A DNA stretch of 64,000 nt from Hermatobates lingyangjiaoensis (GCA_026182355.1 JAPFBL010000170.1:10001-74000); one strand, 5' to 3'; counted from the first letter of the stretch, positions 42,092-52,750 are shown. The notes: generated by a model from the letters alone, not told the origin. A program made the numbers and translations.

Positions 42092-42410
42092 GGGGACCAG
42101 GTTAGCTCAGTGGTTAACGTACTCGCCTCTGGGCTGGTAGTCCGGGGTTCGATCCCCACCTGGCCCTCGATTTCTTCATGCAGGAGGTGAATAAATCTAA
42201 GTAAGTCGTCCCTCGTAGTAGTCGTTAAGTCGGGCCCGAGCCTGCACGATGTCAGGTACTCGTTAAAGATCCTTACTTGAAATGCACTTGAGTTAAGCAA
42301 CATTTAGGACTCCCAATGTAGACTCTGTAAAATCACCGATCAAACAAAAAGCCGGTAAACGGCTGACGTTATCACCCGCTATGGGGATCGGTTAAACAAT
42401 AGAAAAAAAA
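42092..42410 (+). repeat. Full-length tRNA-derived SINE, copy 7
   Basis: The most complete copy: tRNA-like head 42092-42167, body and a short A-rich tail at 42400-42410. ATGTTATGTAA (42081-42091) and ATGTTATATAA (42410-42420) form the target duplication. It serves as reference for the others. The head is a SINE promoter, not a functional tRNA gene. Confidence 0.92.
42103..42155 (+). promoter_or_regulatory. RNA polymerase III A and B boxes of the SINE
   Basis: TAGCTCAGTGG at 42103-42113 and GGTTCGATCC at 42146-42155 match the internal promoter consensus. Confidence 0.85.
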
Positions 42411-42420
42411 TGTTATATAA

Positions 42421-43370
42421 CTACATTTATTAACTGGCATGAACTCAGGGCAATCTTTATTAGTTTGGTCTCCATAATGTTGAGTCTAAAAATGAAGTGT
42501 AACAGGAATTCTGTTATTCATCGCAGCAAACTGTAATTGCCATCTATATTAATAATCCTGAACTTGCTTCAAATGATTGTTTCCATGTATAAGTTCTTAA
42601 AAAAATCCCCTCTTGATTATATTCGCTTAAAAGAAAGTTGAAATAAAACTAAATGAAGGTCAAAGAAATTGAGTAATTATTACTTATAATGACTTCCATT
42701 ATTTAGTGCACACTTCCTAGCTTCTTCTTTAGGAATCTTGAAGAGATTGTAAACTTGTTTTATCTTAGTATTGTTAATACCTCTATTGTCCTTACACTCG
42801 GGAGACACTGAGGAAGCGTGAAGCATTATTAGAACGTGCTTTAGTATTAATCTCGAATCATTAATATCAAAAGCTAACAATAGCTTTTAACTCGTAAATG
42901 GACTTACGATAAATCTCTTCACTGACTCAATTGTAATCAATGTTGTGATCAGTACATTGATCACTGGTTAGGACATGGAACAAGTTGTTGATTACACGCT
43001 ATTGAAACCTGTGTATCAAGAACATAAGTGATCTGTTTGCGAACAGCTAGAGAAGTAAGAGAGAGTAAATGCACCGCAGCGAGAAGTCTCTGGTATCTGA
43101 AAAGCTACTCTTTTTGTTTTCTGTTCTGTTCGCTTGTGGTGCACTCTTATTTGATTTAGTTGAATTAGTACTAATGTTTATCTCAAGGGATGGTATAAAG
43201 CATAAGAAAGGGGTTTATCCAAAATATGCATCTTAGAAACAATGTTGTATGTTGGTTTTAGATTATTGTTATTAATATTCTCTTGCGATGAGAAATGAGA
43301 GTTGTAAAATATCCTTTCTGTTTAAGACAAGAAATGACTTCAAATATGTATTTTCTCGTCTCGATTCAGA

Positions 43371-43373
<3 letters not shown>
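42421..43373. other. AT-rich sequence, no gene seen
   Basis: 42920-43110 is more balanced in composition, with GTTGTGATCAGTACATTGATC-like inverted words, but has no coding or repeat match. Confidence 0.3.
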
Positions 43374-43450
<77 letters not shown>

Positions 43451-43476
43451 TATATATATAATATATATATATATAT
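43374..43476. repeat. (TA)n microsatellite, interrupted
   Basis: About 100 bases of TA with TATATTAT interruptions, immediately upstream of a 5'-truncated PLE. Confidence 0.97.
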
Positions 43477-43477
43477 C

Positions 43478-43726
43478 GTGGGCCTGACTTCCACGTCACT
43501 TAGCCTCCGTATGAATGGTCACAGGTCATCCGTTGGTCAACGCAAGCAGCTGCCTGTTGCCACCCACGCCAATCTCCATAACCTTCCCTTCAACGATTGC
43601 TTCAGGGTTAAAATATTAAGAAAACTCTCAAATGATGACACCCAGACCACTCTAAGGGCTTCTGAGGAAGCCTTCATTTGGTTATTGGGTGCAAGAAATT
43701 CCCCTGGTCTAAATTTAATCAGATGA
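43478..43726 (+). CDS. PLE GIY-YIG endonuclease, C-terminal part
   Basis: 83 codons, starting VGLTSTSLSLRMNGHRSSVG, with PVATHANLHNLPFNDCF, then LRASEEAFIWLLGARNSPG and LNLIR at the stop. The conserved Arg-x3-GH, the histidine pair and the Glu of the EEA motif are present. The YIG half is cut at the TA tract. Similar to 18694-18966 residue by residue over the shared part, but from a different PLE family with a different ribozyme-like stem. Confidence 0.85.
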   Translation: MGLTSTSLSLRMNGHRSSVGQRKQLPVATHANLHNLPFNDCFRVKILRKLSNDDTQTTLRASEEAFIWLLGARNSPGLNLIR

Positions 43727-44036
43727 TTTTTTATTTTATTTTTATCTTTATTTATTTTTTCATTTATTTATTTATTTATATTTTTTTTTTCTCGTTTAAT
43801 TTTAGTTAGTTTTATGTTTTTTTCCTTTCCTTTCTCTTTTTTACTTTTCTCCTCCCTTTTACTTAAATATCACTTTTATAATTTTTTTAACTCACAGCCT
43901 ACACTGGTTCACGTTGGTAAGATGGCTGCACTGCGTGTCATTGTATCGCGCCAGTTTACATCGGCCAGTGGACGCATTTACGTCTCCGTTCCTTCATTCT
44001 TTCTCCTTTTATTTTATTTTCTTTCTTTCTACTCTC

Positions 44037-44065
44037 CTGAAGACGGCAAGACGCCGAAATAATCG
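44037..44065 (+). ncRNA. Hammerhead-like motif, family C
   Basis: CTGAAGA, extra C, stem GGC/GCC with loop AAGAC, GAA, then ATAATC. Helix III is not a perfect palindrome here, the weakest fit among families with a good stem II. Confidence 0.5.
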
Positions 44066-44111
44066 AGATTCGTGAGTGTTCGTCCTTTTTCTTGTGTTCT
44101 CTAGCTGTAAC

Positions 44112-44118
<7 letters not shown>

Positions 44119-44172
<54 letters not shown>
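44119..44172. repeat. (TA)n microsatellite
   Basis: Pure TA run ending the family C element. Confidence 0.97.
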
Positions 44173-44175
<3 letters not shown>

Positions 44176-44248
44176 CTAGTTTGTAGAGGAAACGAGTTTT
44201 ATGGTGCGACTTTTCTGAATAAAAACTGTAATATGGCTACATCATCAG

Positions 44249-44590
44249 GGGACAGGTTAGCCCAGTGGGAACGCGCTACCCTCTGGACTGGTAGATCCAA
44301 GGTTCAATACTCACTCTGGTTCTCGATTTATTCACGCCTGAGATGAATATATCTGAGAAAGTCGTCCTTTCAGAAAATATGTTCAGCTCTCGGTCCCGAG
44401 CCTCAACGATGTCAGAAACTCTTTAATGATCCCTCCTCTAAACTTCACGTGAGTTAGGCAAAATGTATAACTCCCAGTGTAGAATGTTATTGCGTGGTAT
44501 CATAAAGGGCCAATATTTGGGCTATGTTTATTCTCTGTTGTGACTGCCACTACAACTTAACCTGCCGTGCCTGTAAAAATGTAATCACCA
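44249..44590 (+). repeat. SINE copy 8, second subfamily
   Basis: Head GGGGACAGGTTAGCCCAGTG with GGTTCAATAC B box, body GGTCCCGAGCCTCAACGATG, and the 3' type AAAGGGCCAATATTTGGGCT shared with copy 28745. It follows ATGGCTACATCATCA. Confidence 0.82.
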
Positions 44591-45055
44591 TTAGCTAATA
44601 CCTCTTTGGATTTAGTTACTTTCTACCATTGCTTCTCCAAAAGAAATGACCTTCCATCATCCGGATCAATAATTTATAATTATGAAGTAGTATGTTTTTT
44701 TTTTGGATCAACCAAAATATCCAACTATGCTCACATTGAAGTAACAAATGTAGTGTTTATTGATGTTTTCAGGTTGAATGTTTGTATGATTCATAATATT
44801 ACATAGTTAGAATGTAGTACGTGTTTTTACCAAAGAATATTCAGTCGGTGTTATGAAGGCAGAACAAATCACGTTATTATTAATGTCAGTGGGTGACATA
44901 GCGACATGGTTTGGACGAGATTGACCATGAATAGAGATCATGAATAGAGATGACGCCGCAAAGTAGTCGATACCAATTGGTTTCAGCATTAGTCACAATA
45001 TTGAAACAGTGGTTTGTTCAATAAAGTCCTCAAATTCGACGAGTTTGATATTCAA
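44591..45055. other. AT-rich sequence, no gene seen
   Basis: A short direct repeat ATGAATAGAGAT(C/G) near 44927 and 44940. No gene. Confidence 0.3.
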
Positions 45056-45071
45056 CTATATATATATTATA

Positions 45072-45106
<35 letters not shown>

Positions 45107-45255
45107 ATAAATAAAAAACGAAGGAAACACACAGAAAGACACAGACATAACTCACATCGAAATATCGATGTGAGTTATGTCTGTGTCTTTCTGTGTGTTT
45201 CCTTCGTTTTTTATTTTATTGTAAAAAAGTCCGCTGGACCGTTTCTTTTAATTGT
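45056..45255. mobile_element. PLE family B mini-palindrome with TA tract
   Basis: TA tract to 45103, then perfect arms 45113-45160 and 45165-45212 around the spacer AATA. The right arm begins within two bases of the predicted ribozyme cut. The tail CCGCTGGACCGTTTCTTTT follows. Confidence 0.93.
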
Positions 45256-45597
45256 GTATATATATATATTCTATATAACAAGCTTAGTAATTCAGATTCA
45301 TTGACCTGAACCTCTTGCTGCTCTGTCACATACATAGCAAAAGGCACTTTTTGGTGAAGAGTTTCAACGCGGGGCATTTATTATGAAAACTATTTGTAGA
45401 AAACTTACTTATATAGTCTACTTGAAGCACTTTTCTGAACCTTGCTCTCTCAAGCTTATGAACACAGTATTATAAATCGGTCAAGAAACTTGCAGTTTAA
45501 CATACGAAAAAAATACGTTATTTCATTAATTAATATTAATTATTTCTAATAATATTTTTGTACAAGAGTGATTGCTACCATAGAATACATATATATA
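45256..45597. other. Unassigned sequence
   Basis: No repeat match or coding signal recognised. Confidence 0.3.
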
Positions 45598-46040
45598 TAC
45601 TCGTATATATGAATTAAACAACCAGAATAAACAAATATATATTGGATAGAATGCTCTAAGGCCTTTCGTTACAATATTATCAGAGAGCTAAATGAACTAA
45701 AGAAAAAATATAATAACAAATTATCCTGGTTGATTGAAGTCTTCAGAATTGCTGGCATCCCTGTCTGAATTTAATGTTCCTAAAATTGAAGGAGTCTTGA
45801 AATGCTTACTTATTTCTTTTATCAATATGTCATCCCGTTTGTAAAGTCCCGGACTATTGTTCATGAAATTTCCAGTTTTTACTGGAAATAAAAATAATAA
45901 TAATAATAACAATAACTTGTTATTATATTTTTTGTTTAGTTCATTTAGCTCTCTGATGATGTTGCAACGAAAGACCTTATAGCATTGTATTTAATATATA
46001 TTTGTTTATTGTGGTGTTTAATTCATATATTATATCAACA
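45598..46040 (-). mobile_element. PLE-like family S element in foldback arms
   Basis: Outer arms (about 45600-45720 and 45930-46040) are inverted and carry cores at 45658-45683 (minus, GAA then AGGCCT and T) and 45953-45978 (plus, CTGATGA, T, GTT/AAC, GAA, AGACCT, T). Between them lies a minus-strand reading frame and a TAA-rich run. TA-rich flanks. Confidence 0.72.
45721..45912 (-). CDS. Unrecognised C-terminal frame within family S
   Basis: The minus strand reads a 63-codon frame with NSPGLYKRDDILIKEISKHF and ends SEDFNQPG before a stop at 45721. The ribozyme-like motif lies downstream on the same strand, the position expected for the end of a PLE ORF. I do not recognise an endonuclease motif in it. 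The start is arbitrary; the frame is probably the 3' end of a longer ORF. Confidence 0.35.
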   Translation of the reverse strand: MLLLLLFLFPVKTGNFMNNSPGLYKRDDILIKEISKHFKTPSILGTLNSDRDASNSEDFNQPG

Positions 46041-46057
46041 GTTATTATTGATTATTA

Positions 46058-46060
<3 letters not shown>

Positions 46061-46099
<39 letters not shown>

Positions 46100-46226
46100 A
46101 TATATATATATATAAAAATATAGTGACACAAAAAACACTCAGTAATGAAACAGAAACTCACTACTACATTTCGATGTCCTTGTCATGAGGAAGATAGAAA
46201 CGAGTCGCTCCGCAGGCAGACAACGA

Positions 46227-46229
<3 letters not shown>
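46061..46229 (-). mobile_element. PLE family D half copy with TA tract
   Basis: TA tract to about 46113, then the diverged family D complement (CTCACTACTACATTTCGATG, GAGTCGCTCCGCAGGC). Confidence 0.8.
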
Positions 46230-46277
<48 letters not shown>

Positions 46278-46534
46278 GAATTTAAAAAAGAACACATAGA
46301 AAGGAAACCACTGAACTCACTACTATATTTCGATGTCCTCGTCTTCAGGAAAAGAAGTGAATCGCTCCAAAGGCTGATAACGACTCGTCATCGGAGTCGT
46401 TATCAGCCTTTGGAGCGATTCACATCTTTTCCTGAAGACGAGGACATCGAAATATAGTAGTGAGTTCAGTGGTTTCCTTTCTATGTGTTCTTTTTTAAAT
46501 TCTAGTTTATTCAGTTCGAAGAATCGTTTCTCTA

Positions 46535-46574
<40 letters not shown>
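46230..46574. mobile_element. PLE family D palindrome between TA tracts
   Basis: TA tracts at 46230-46272 and 46539-46574. Near-perfect arms meet near 46391. Cores are at 46324-46348 (minus) and 46432-46456 (plus). Outer ends are AACTAGAATTTAAAAAAGAA and its complement. Confidence 0.93.
46432..46456 (+). ncRNA. Hammerhead-like motif, family D
   Basis: CTGAAGA, extra C, weak stem GA/TC with loop GGACA, GAA, ATAT, A. Stem II is very short; the mirrored motif is at 46324-46348. Confidence 0.5.
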
Positions 46575-46576
<2 letters not shown>

Positions 46577-47089
46577 GCTACATTTATATCATGTACATAA
46601 AGTTTGTATGAAAAGATGTCACAATAAAAATTGTAACTTTTCAATTAAAGAATTTTAGCTATAATTTCGTAAATATAAATTACCTGAACTGGATATCTGA
46701 ATGTGTAGAAATGAATTGAATATTTCCTGATTTTAACATTGCTTCAATCATAGTAATGAAAAAAGATTTGCAAAAAAGAGGAAAAAGAGAGAAATTGAGT
46801 AGAAAACCTGAAAAAATGAAGTTACGAAAGCCAATATAGCTAACAAAAATACATGTGAAACATCGCGATCAACAATTCCCTAGTAGATAGACACTGAATA
46901 CGAGATATTTCATTTCTTTCAACAAAAACAAACAGGAAAAAGTGTCCAAACAGATCACATTTTTGGCAGCCTCTTTTCAAATCGTTTTATCAAAATTTCT
47001 TTCACCAATTCAAAGCTATAATACAGGAATTTAATTAAAAGATATTATATGCAGTCGATTTCATTTCTTATCCAAAAGGAAAAACCTCT
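46575..47089. other. AT-rich sequence, no gene seen
   Basis: No feature recognised. Confidence 0.3.
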
Positions 47090-47260
47090 ATTCCTTTATT
47101 GAATCTAATTTATTGTTTTGAGGAAAGGTTTGGCACTCCCTATGGTAGAATAAATTAATGACTAATTAAGTCTCCTGGAGAAGCAATGAGCAATAATTAA
47201 AACGCTTCTTACTCCAAAGGGGCTAAATGAAAAACCTTTGAATTTAACTTTCGACTTTAA
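47090..47260. promoter_or_regulatory. Candidate conserved non-coding block
   Basis: GGTTTGGCACTCCCTATGG, TTAATGACTAATTAAG, GCAATAATTAAAACGC and CCTTTGAA words sit in a single-copy segment. No coding frame. Inference only. Confidence 0.28.
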
Positions 47261-48184
47261 CTTAAGCTCTTTTTTTTTTTTTTTTTTTTTAGAAAAAAAT
47301 GAATATATAATGGAATCTGAAAAAAGAATTATATTTTTTCTTTGTATTTTATATCACAGCACAATTTAATTTTCAAAAATAGCTTTCTACATACAATTAA
47401 ATTAAGTCTCTGACAAAGACAATGAGGTATCTAAACTTTTTTCACATTAGTTAATGCCCTTCTTTTAAAATTGCTATTGTTTTTATAAAAGATTTAATAA
47501 CAGCTTCCGTTTTTTTTTTAATTATTCCGTTAATTTTAATATAACTATTTCTTTATACCTTTATAAATAGTATGCACGTTTAAAAAAAATTAATAATTAA
47601 TACTATTGAAATCTGTATTTCTGGAATAAACATTTGAAAATAAAAGATTTTAATTTCCTTATTCCGCGCAAGTATATAATACATAAAACAGAATTACTAG
47701 CAATTTTATCGCAGAGTTTATTTCATAATCATCATGTAATTATTCATGTCATCATGTACTAAAAATATATAATTGCACTAATTTTGTAGCGTTTAATAAG
47801 AATAATGTTTTCGTTTCATATAGTCATAGTATTTTTCAATGTTTGGCTTTATAGTTGAGAGTTTGATTCTCAAGTCAGCAGCAGCATTAAGTCTACTTCG
47901 GTATTTAGTTTTTATGGCAGTATAAAAGGAAATGAAGTTTCACATAAATAAGTAGTGGGAAATGGCAGCAATTTGTGAAGTGGTTTTTTTTTTAAATAGC
48001 AGGAAATTCGGGAATCAGATAGTTCCAACAACTTACAAGTGATTCATCCTAAATATGAATCAAATATTGATCACTTCTACTTATGTGTGTGAGTAGATAT
48101 AGACATTATAGGGTTTCATGATTCACAAAAAACACTCACTTAATCCATACCCACTAAAAGTTATTTTTTTAAAAGTTTTAACAC
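47261..48184. other. AT-rich sequence, no gene seen
   Basis: A T run at 47271-47291. No gene or repeat recognised. Confidence 0.3.
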
Positions 48185-48262
48185 TCAATAACAAGAAAGT
48201 GGGCATATAAAAACACAGACATCGATTTGCAAAGGACTAACGACTCGGGTTTCATTGACGCT
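48185..48262 (-). mobile_element. PLE-like family U fragment 1
   Basis: Shares AAGAAAGTGGGCATATA, AACACAGACATCGATT and AAAGGACTAACGACTC in order with 48640-48725. It ends at the decayed helix III region. Confidence 0.6.
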
Positions 48263-48295
48263 TCGATTAGATAAAATATAATTAGAAATGATAAG

Positions 48296-48390
48296 TTCTA
48301 AAAAAAAAAAATTTAGGAAAATGTTCGCGAAACCCAGACAGTCCGTTAAGGAACTCCTGGGTTCCGCGGAACGCACTTTGAGAACCTCTG
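48296..48390 (-). mobile_element. hAT element end
   Basis: The minus strand from 48390 reads CAGAGGTTCTCAAAGTGCG then TTCCGCGGAACCCAGGAG, a classic hAT terminal sequence. The partner end was not found, so this is a truncated relic. Confidence 0.75.
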
Positions 48391-48639
48391 CTCTAGTTTG
48401 ATAATTTGTTTCTATAATTTGTAAGGACTTATAGGCAAAAGAATATTTGAATGAATTAAAAATCTTGTGCTTGACTGAACAAAAGATATCATACTTTAGA
48501 ATTAACCATTTCTGTATAGAAGAAAGGGGGAACTGTAACAACCTGAAACTTCTAATTAATACTTGGGCTTTTGATAGAGAGGCCTCTTATAACGTAAAGT
48601 CAGAGTAACGTATCTGTCACCTCAAATGACAATAAACAG

Positions 48640-48725
48640 TCAAACACAAGAAAGTGGGCATATATAAACACAGACATCGATTGACAAAGGACTAACGACT
48701 CAGGCTGTATTGACGTTTCGATTGA
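48640..48725 (-). mobile_element. PLE-like family U fragment 2
   Basis: The minus strand begins near GAAACGTCAATACAGCC, so it starts at the GAAA of a hammerhead-like core with ACGT and C, then runs to GCCCACTTTCTTGTG. The 5' half of the core is degenerate. Confidence 0.6.
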
Positions 48726-49324
48726 AAAGCGACACGGAAGCGGATGAGAGCTCTTCTAAACCTCCGCAATGCTTTGTGTCAGCTCCTTTGAAATTCATCT
48801 TCATGCATCTCTTACTACTTTGTTTCAATGTGACTCATTTCAAAGACGCAAGAGCATCTACTTCCTGAATACAACAAAAGTTAGGGTTATTATTTTTTTT
48901 TGTTTATATCCATTGTGAAATATCAATATCCACCTTCATAAAGGTTTAACACTCTTCAGACAAACATGTTGCTCATTTGTGATTCGGAACCCGTTTAAAC
49001 CAATAATGAACCATATTTCCAGGAACGACATGTGTTGTCACTCACATTACTCAGACCCGAACTTACGTATTAAATACTGCAAATGTTCAGTGGAGCATTG
49101 GACATACATCATTACGTATTTAATTGCAAAATAGATTGTTTAAGTCACTATTATTCACGAATGGGTTCAATGATATGACTATCAAGTGCCGAAACTACAG
49201 TTAGAAGTCTCTCAGCACTTACACAATTTATTTGAATAATATCTCATTGATTTCTTTAATTGAACATAACTTGTACAAATAACATAAATTTCATTACTAT
49301 AACATCGAAAAGACAATCTAAACT
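48726..49324. other. Unassigned sequence
   Basis: No feature recognised. Confidence 0.3.
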
Positions 49325-49450
49325 GGACATACACAGGTTCCAAATTGAAGTAAAGAAACACACTTATTAACTCAAATTTTTGGAAAATTCGTCTTCAGGA
49401 AAATGGTGAGAAGGAGACGCAATCGTAGACGCAACGCTAAGTAACCCTAT
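49325..49450 (-). mobile_element. PLE family N fragment
   Basis: AAGTAAAGAAACACACTTAT, the decayed core (CAAATTTTTGGAAAATTCGT, CTTCAG) and GGAGACGCAATCGTAGACGC match the left arm at 59870-59990. Confidence 0.75.
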
Positions 49451-49689
49451 TATTACATATACAAAGATTCAACTTTTGCTTCACATAGTGATGGCTAAGT
49501 ACATCCTATTGTCGTACAAACCTTTGAAAAAAGAATTACGGTTATATAATATTCCTAATGATTACATAAAGACGCTGTCAGAGAAACCCAGCCGCTACGA
49601 AAAAAGGCATTGCCTTGTTCTAACATATTTGACCCATCATAGAAGAAAAACATTCAAAAAAAACATTTGGGCATTTTATTTATAAGATA

Positions 49690-50120
49690 TTATTATTAAC
49701 CGTCATACCTCGTCTATCGCTGGTGAAGTCACCCGACCGGTTTCGCAATGGCTGCATCATCAATGTGACTAACGTTACCTTCCAAAATCACGGATATAAA
49801 TACCTATTTTAACTAAATGGTGCCAAAATATATCTAAGTTTCCTACCTAATAGTATTATTTTATTTTTTTTTAATCTGTTTTTTGTCTTTTACAATTTAA
49901 GTTGTCTTTGTCCTGTTCATCCTGTCATCTTTTCATGTTTTTATTAGCAACATTGAGTTAAAATAGGTATTTATATCCGTGATTTTGGAAGGTAACGTTA
50001 GTCCCATTGATGATGCAGCCATTGCGAAACCGATCGGGCGACTTAACCAGCGATAGACGAGGTATGACGGTTGATAATGATACCTTATTTACTAATCTCT
50101 GTGACACCAACAATATGCAT
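49690..50120. mobile_element. PLE family E-prime palindrome
   Basis: Arms carry AACCGTCATACCTCGTCTAT, the core and ATAAATACCTATTTTAACT, plus complements. Cores are at 49735-49763 (minus: TTGATGA, T, GCA/TGC, GAA, ACCGGT, C) and 50007-50035 (plus: ACCGAT). It shares the terminal CCGTCATACCTCGT word with family E and is likewise not TA-anchored. Confidence 0.85.
49735..49763 (-). ncRNA. Hammerhead-like motif, family E-prime
   Basis: TTGATGA (C3 changed to T), extra T, GCA/TGC stem with loop GCCAT, GAA, perfect palindrome ACCGGT, C. The changed C3 would be expected to reduce activity. Confidence 0.5.
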
Positions 50121-51429
50121 ATTTTATTTATAGTATAGATTATTTAATATTATTCTCTTAAATTATTTGTTAAAGTTTGCCAGCAAGAAATACTGTGAAC
50201 AAATAAAAAATAAGTTAAATGCACACAGTTTGTGAGATTTAACTATAAGTTATCTTAACTGATTCAATGGATTACGAAAATAAGTCAGGAAAATATCGGG
50301 TTTTATTGAAACCCAATTCACAATAAAAGGATGGCACGTACAACAGAACACTTGCTTTATTGAAATGCAAATCAGTAACAAGAAGAGCATCACGTGTTAG
50401 GAATCAGTCGTGCAAAAGGGCAGCCCTATAGAAAAAGTATCACTGTAGTATATTATCCAATACGATATTTTTATTTCGAGGATATATCATAGATGGAATA
50501 AGAAGTAAAAAGTCGCATATATTATGAGTACTCCGTGGTTGGGACTTTGGTGTTTTTAACGTGTGATTGGCATCCAGATCAAAGGTGCTACACAATTCGA
50601 AATCTATTTCAGAACCCGTCAAAAAAGAATCCCCCATGTTTTAAAGCTGTTGTGCTGGCTTCACTCACAAGTGGAGAAGAGTTTATTTGCATAACTTACA
50701 GTATTTTAAATCAATATCACCTTTTAATTATAATATTCTGTTGAATGCTTTTAAGTAAAATGGTTACTTAAACCCTTTTAAGTTCTTACATATAATCTGC
50801 TGGGTGTTGCTTTTAAGTACTTCCCTCATAGTCGAAGAGCCGCTTGGCATCATATCTACACCAGAGTATTACATTTTGACTTATATCACTTTTTTATCTC
50901 TAGATCTTTAGCTTAAATATGTTTTTTTTTCCTTATAGTTTAAAAGGCAGTTTTAAAAGGCACAATATACTAATCTTTATATATGAAGAACATCAGAGAA
51001 TGGTCATGCTTTAGTTTAATTGCAGTAAAACTTCGTACGTCTTACAAACTGGGACTGGCGATATAGAAGGATTCCGAATTAGAAGTTTACTGACCCAACA
51101 CAAACAGTAGGATGAGAATCTAGCAGTAGTGGTCCTCTGGTCCGGAACTGCTATTTACGACATGCACTGTTGTGTATGGTAATATTCGTTGGTCGTTGGA
51201 GTTAGAAGATAGGCGAGGTAGAAGGGTTTACTGTAAATAATGAAATGATAGCTGGATAACTAAAGTCAGTCGTCAGAAACACAAACGATGAATTATATTT
51301 CTAAATGAATAAACAAGAATGAAATTCGCAAAGATTACTCTTTCTTTCAAAAAATCATATACTATAGGAAACAATAGAGCCTTGCTAGGATTCAAGAAGT
51401 CCAAACATACTCAACTTGAATACATGCAT
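50121..51429. other. Unassigned sequence with unrecognised short frames
   Basis: Frames at 50440-50637 (minus) and 50535-50744 (plus) overlap in a patch of balanced composition. Neither shows a motif I recognise. 51030-51240 is also more balanced but has no match. Confidence 0.28.
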
Positions 51430-52030
51430 ATTATTATTACCACTGAGGTTAGTATGATTTATATTATTAATATGGCAAACCGTTATACGTCGTACGATGA
51501 TGTTGGAGTCGTTGGAGCGCTTTCGGACGTTGTTTAATCCTAATCTTCAATCGTAACTAACTAATTAACCTACTGAGCTGTTATATAGGGGGTTGGCTTT
51601 CTGTCAATTCCACAGCTATCCTGATATTATTACTTTGATTTTATTTAGTTATTTTTGATTTTTAGTTTTTAGCTATTATCTAGTTTGATTTTTTTATATT
51701 TTCTAACTTCGTCATACTGTCTGTCTAGAGGTGGTTAGAGGTGGTTATAGGTGTTATAGGTGTCTAAGACAGTATGACAAAGTTAGAAAACATAAAAAAA
51801 TCAAACTAAATAATAGCTAAAAACTAAAAATCAAAAATAACTAAATAAAATCAAAATAATAATATCAGGATAGCAGTGGACTTGACAGAAAACAAACCCC
51901 CTATATAACAGCTCAGTAGGTTAGTTGCGATTGAAGATGGACATCGTCCGAAATCGCTCCAACGACTCCAAGATCAACGTACGAGGTAAGACGGTTTGCC
52001 ATATTATCATATAAATCATACTCAACTTGG
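51430..52030. mobile_element. PLE family E palindrome, largest copy
   Basis: Left: CCACTGAGGTTAGTATG, AACCGTTATACGTCGTACG, core region, GATTTTATTTAGTTATTTT. The right arm is the complement, ending TACGAGGTAAGACGGTTTGC. Centre near 51745 with GGTGGTTAGAGGTGG repeats. Cores have TTGAAGA, stem GGAC/GTCC, and AAATCGCTCC or AGCGC forms. Confidence 0.86.
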
Positions 52031-52750
52031 TTAGAGGAGGGTCTTTGACGAGTGCTAGGCCTTGTATAGTCTCATTGACTGCTTTACCCCCTCGTGGAGG
52101 TACAGCATGAGCAAGAGTGTCTGAATGAACTCCCAATAAAAACGTTGTGTCATAGTCAAGGATTTGGTTCTCCAGTGGTGTAGAAATAATTTTTTCCGCC
52201 CATGGCAGTCGTAAGATCTCCCCCCCCCCCTCCCCCACACATTGATATCCGTTATTCTTCAAAAAGTCCTCAGAAATATTTACTTTTATAGGAAACAATC
52301 AAGGATCTAATTTTAGACTCAAACTATCATCTTAATACACTACTCGTAAGTAATATGACATATACAGTCATAATTAAAGAAAACCAAAGATCTTTCAAAA
52401 CAAAAACGTATAATTCATATCATAAAAAAAATGACTACATTTAAATTAACTGGCTACACAAACGAATATAATAAACTTTCGACCGACCCCGTTTAAAAAA
52501 CTAGTTTTGAAAAATTTAAAATAAAATTATTATAAATATGCAAATATTACAGTTGAAAAATCCATTCAAAAACAATTTTACGCACACAAAACATAAAAAA
52601 AATTACGACCTTAAAAACTCAATTTAGTATAAAATTTTCAGATTTTTTGTTAGCTTTTTATGATTTTAATTTTTTTCTATTTTCTCTTTTCACCCCCTCA
52701 AAATGCCGCCCGGAGCGGCCCACTCCTCCCAGCCACCCCCTCCCTTGTTT
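52031..52750. repeat. Dispersed C-rich/A-rich repeat, copy 2
   Basis: Contains a C run near 52220-52235, TCTAATTTTAGACTC, AAAACGTATAA and CCCCCTCAAAATGCCGCCC in the same order as 4330-4985. It starts directly after the family E palindrome. The 52030-52200 part (CCCCCTCGTGGAGGTACAGC) has no counterpart in copy 1. Overlapping minus-strand frames are not recognisable proteins. Confidence 0.55.

Larger units (their letters stand above)
43478..44118 (+). mobile_element. PLE family C 3' part: endonuclease end, UTR, ribozyme-like motif
   Basis: 5' truncation is at the TA tract. Coding to 43726, T-rich UTR, a block CGCCAGTTTACATCGGCCAG near 43950, the core at 44037-44065, and terminus CTAGCTGTAACTTTAATTAT into (TA)n at 44119. 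Same architecture as family B at 18691. Confidence 0.88.

Noticed and set aside
42092..42167. Functional tRNA gene
   Set aside because: The A and B boxes are good, but the head continues into a SINE body present in eight copies and carries a target duplication, so it is a SINE promoter.
43272..43499. Tyr/Ile repeat peptides from TA tracts
   Set aside because: Frames over (TA)n read as YIYIYI in any genome. They extend unrelated coding remnants artificially and are not genes.
48185..48541. 118-codon minus-strand protein
   Set aside because: The frame crosses a PLE fragment and a hAT end and has no recognisable domain.
51921..52298. 125-codon minus-strand protein
   Set aside because: The frame spans the end of a PLE palindrome and a C-run-bearing repeat; it is a chance frame.
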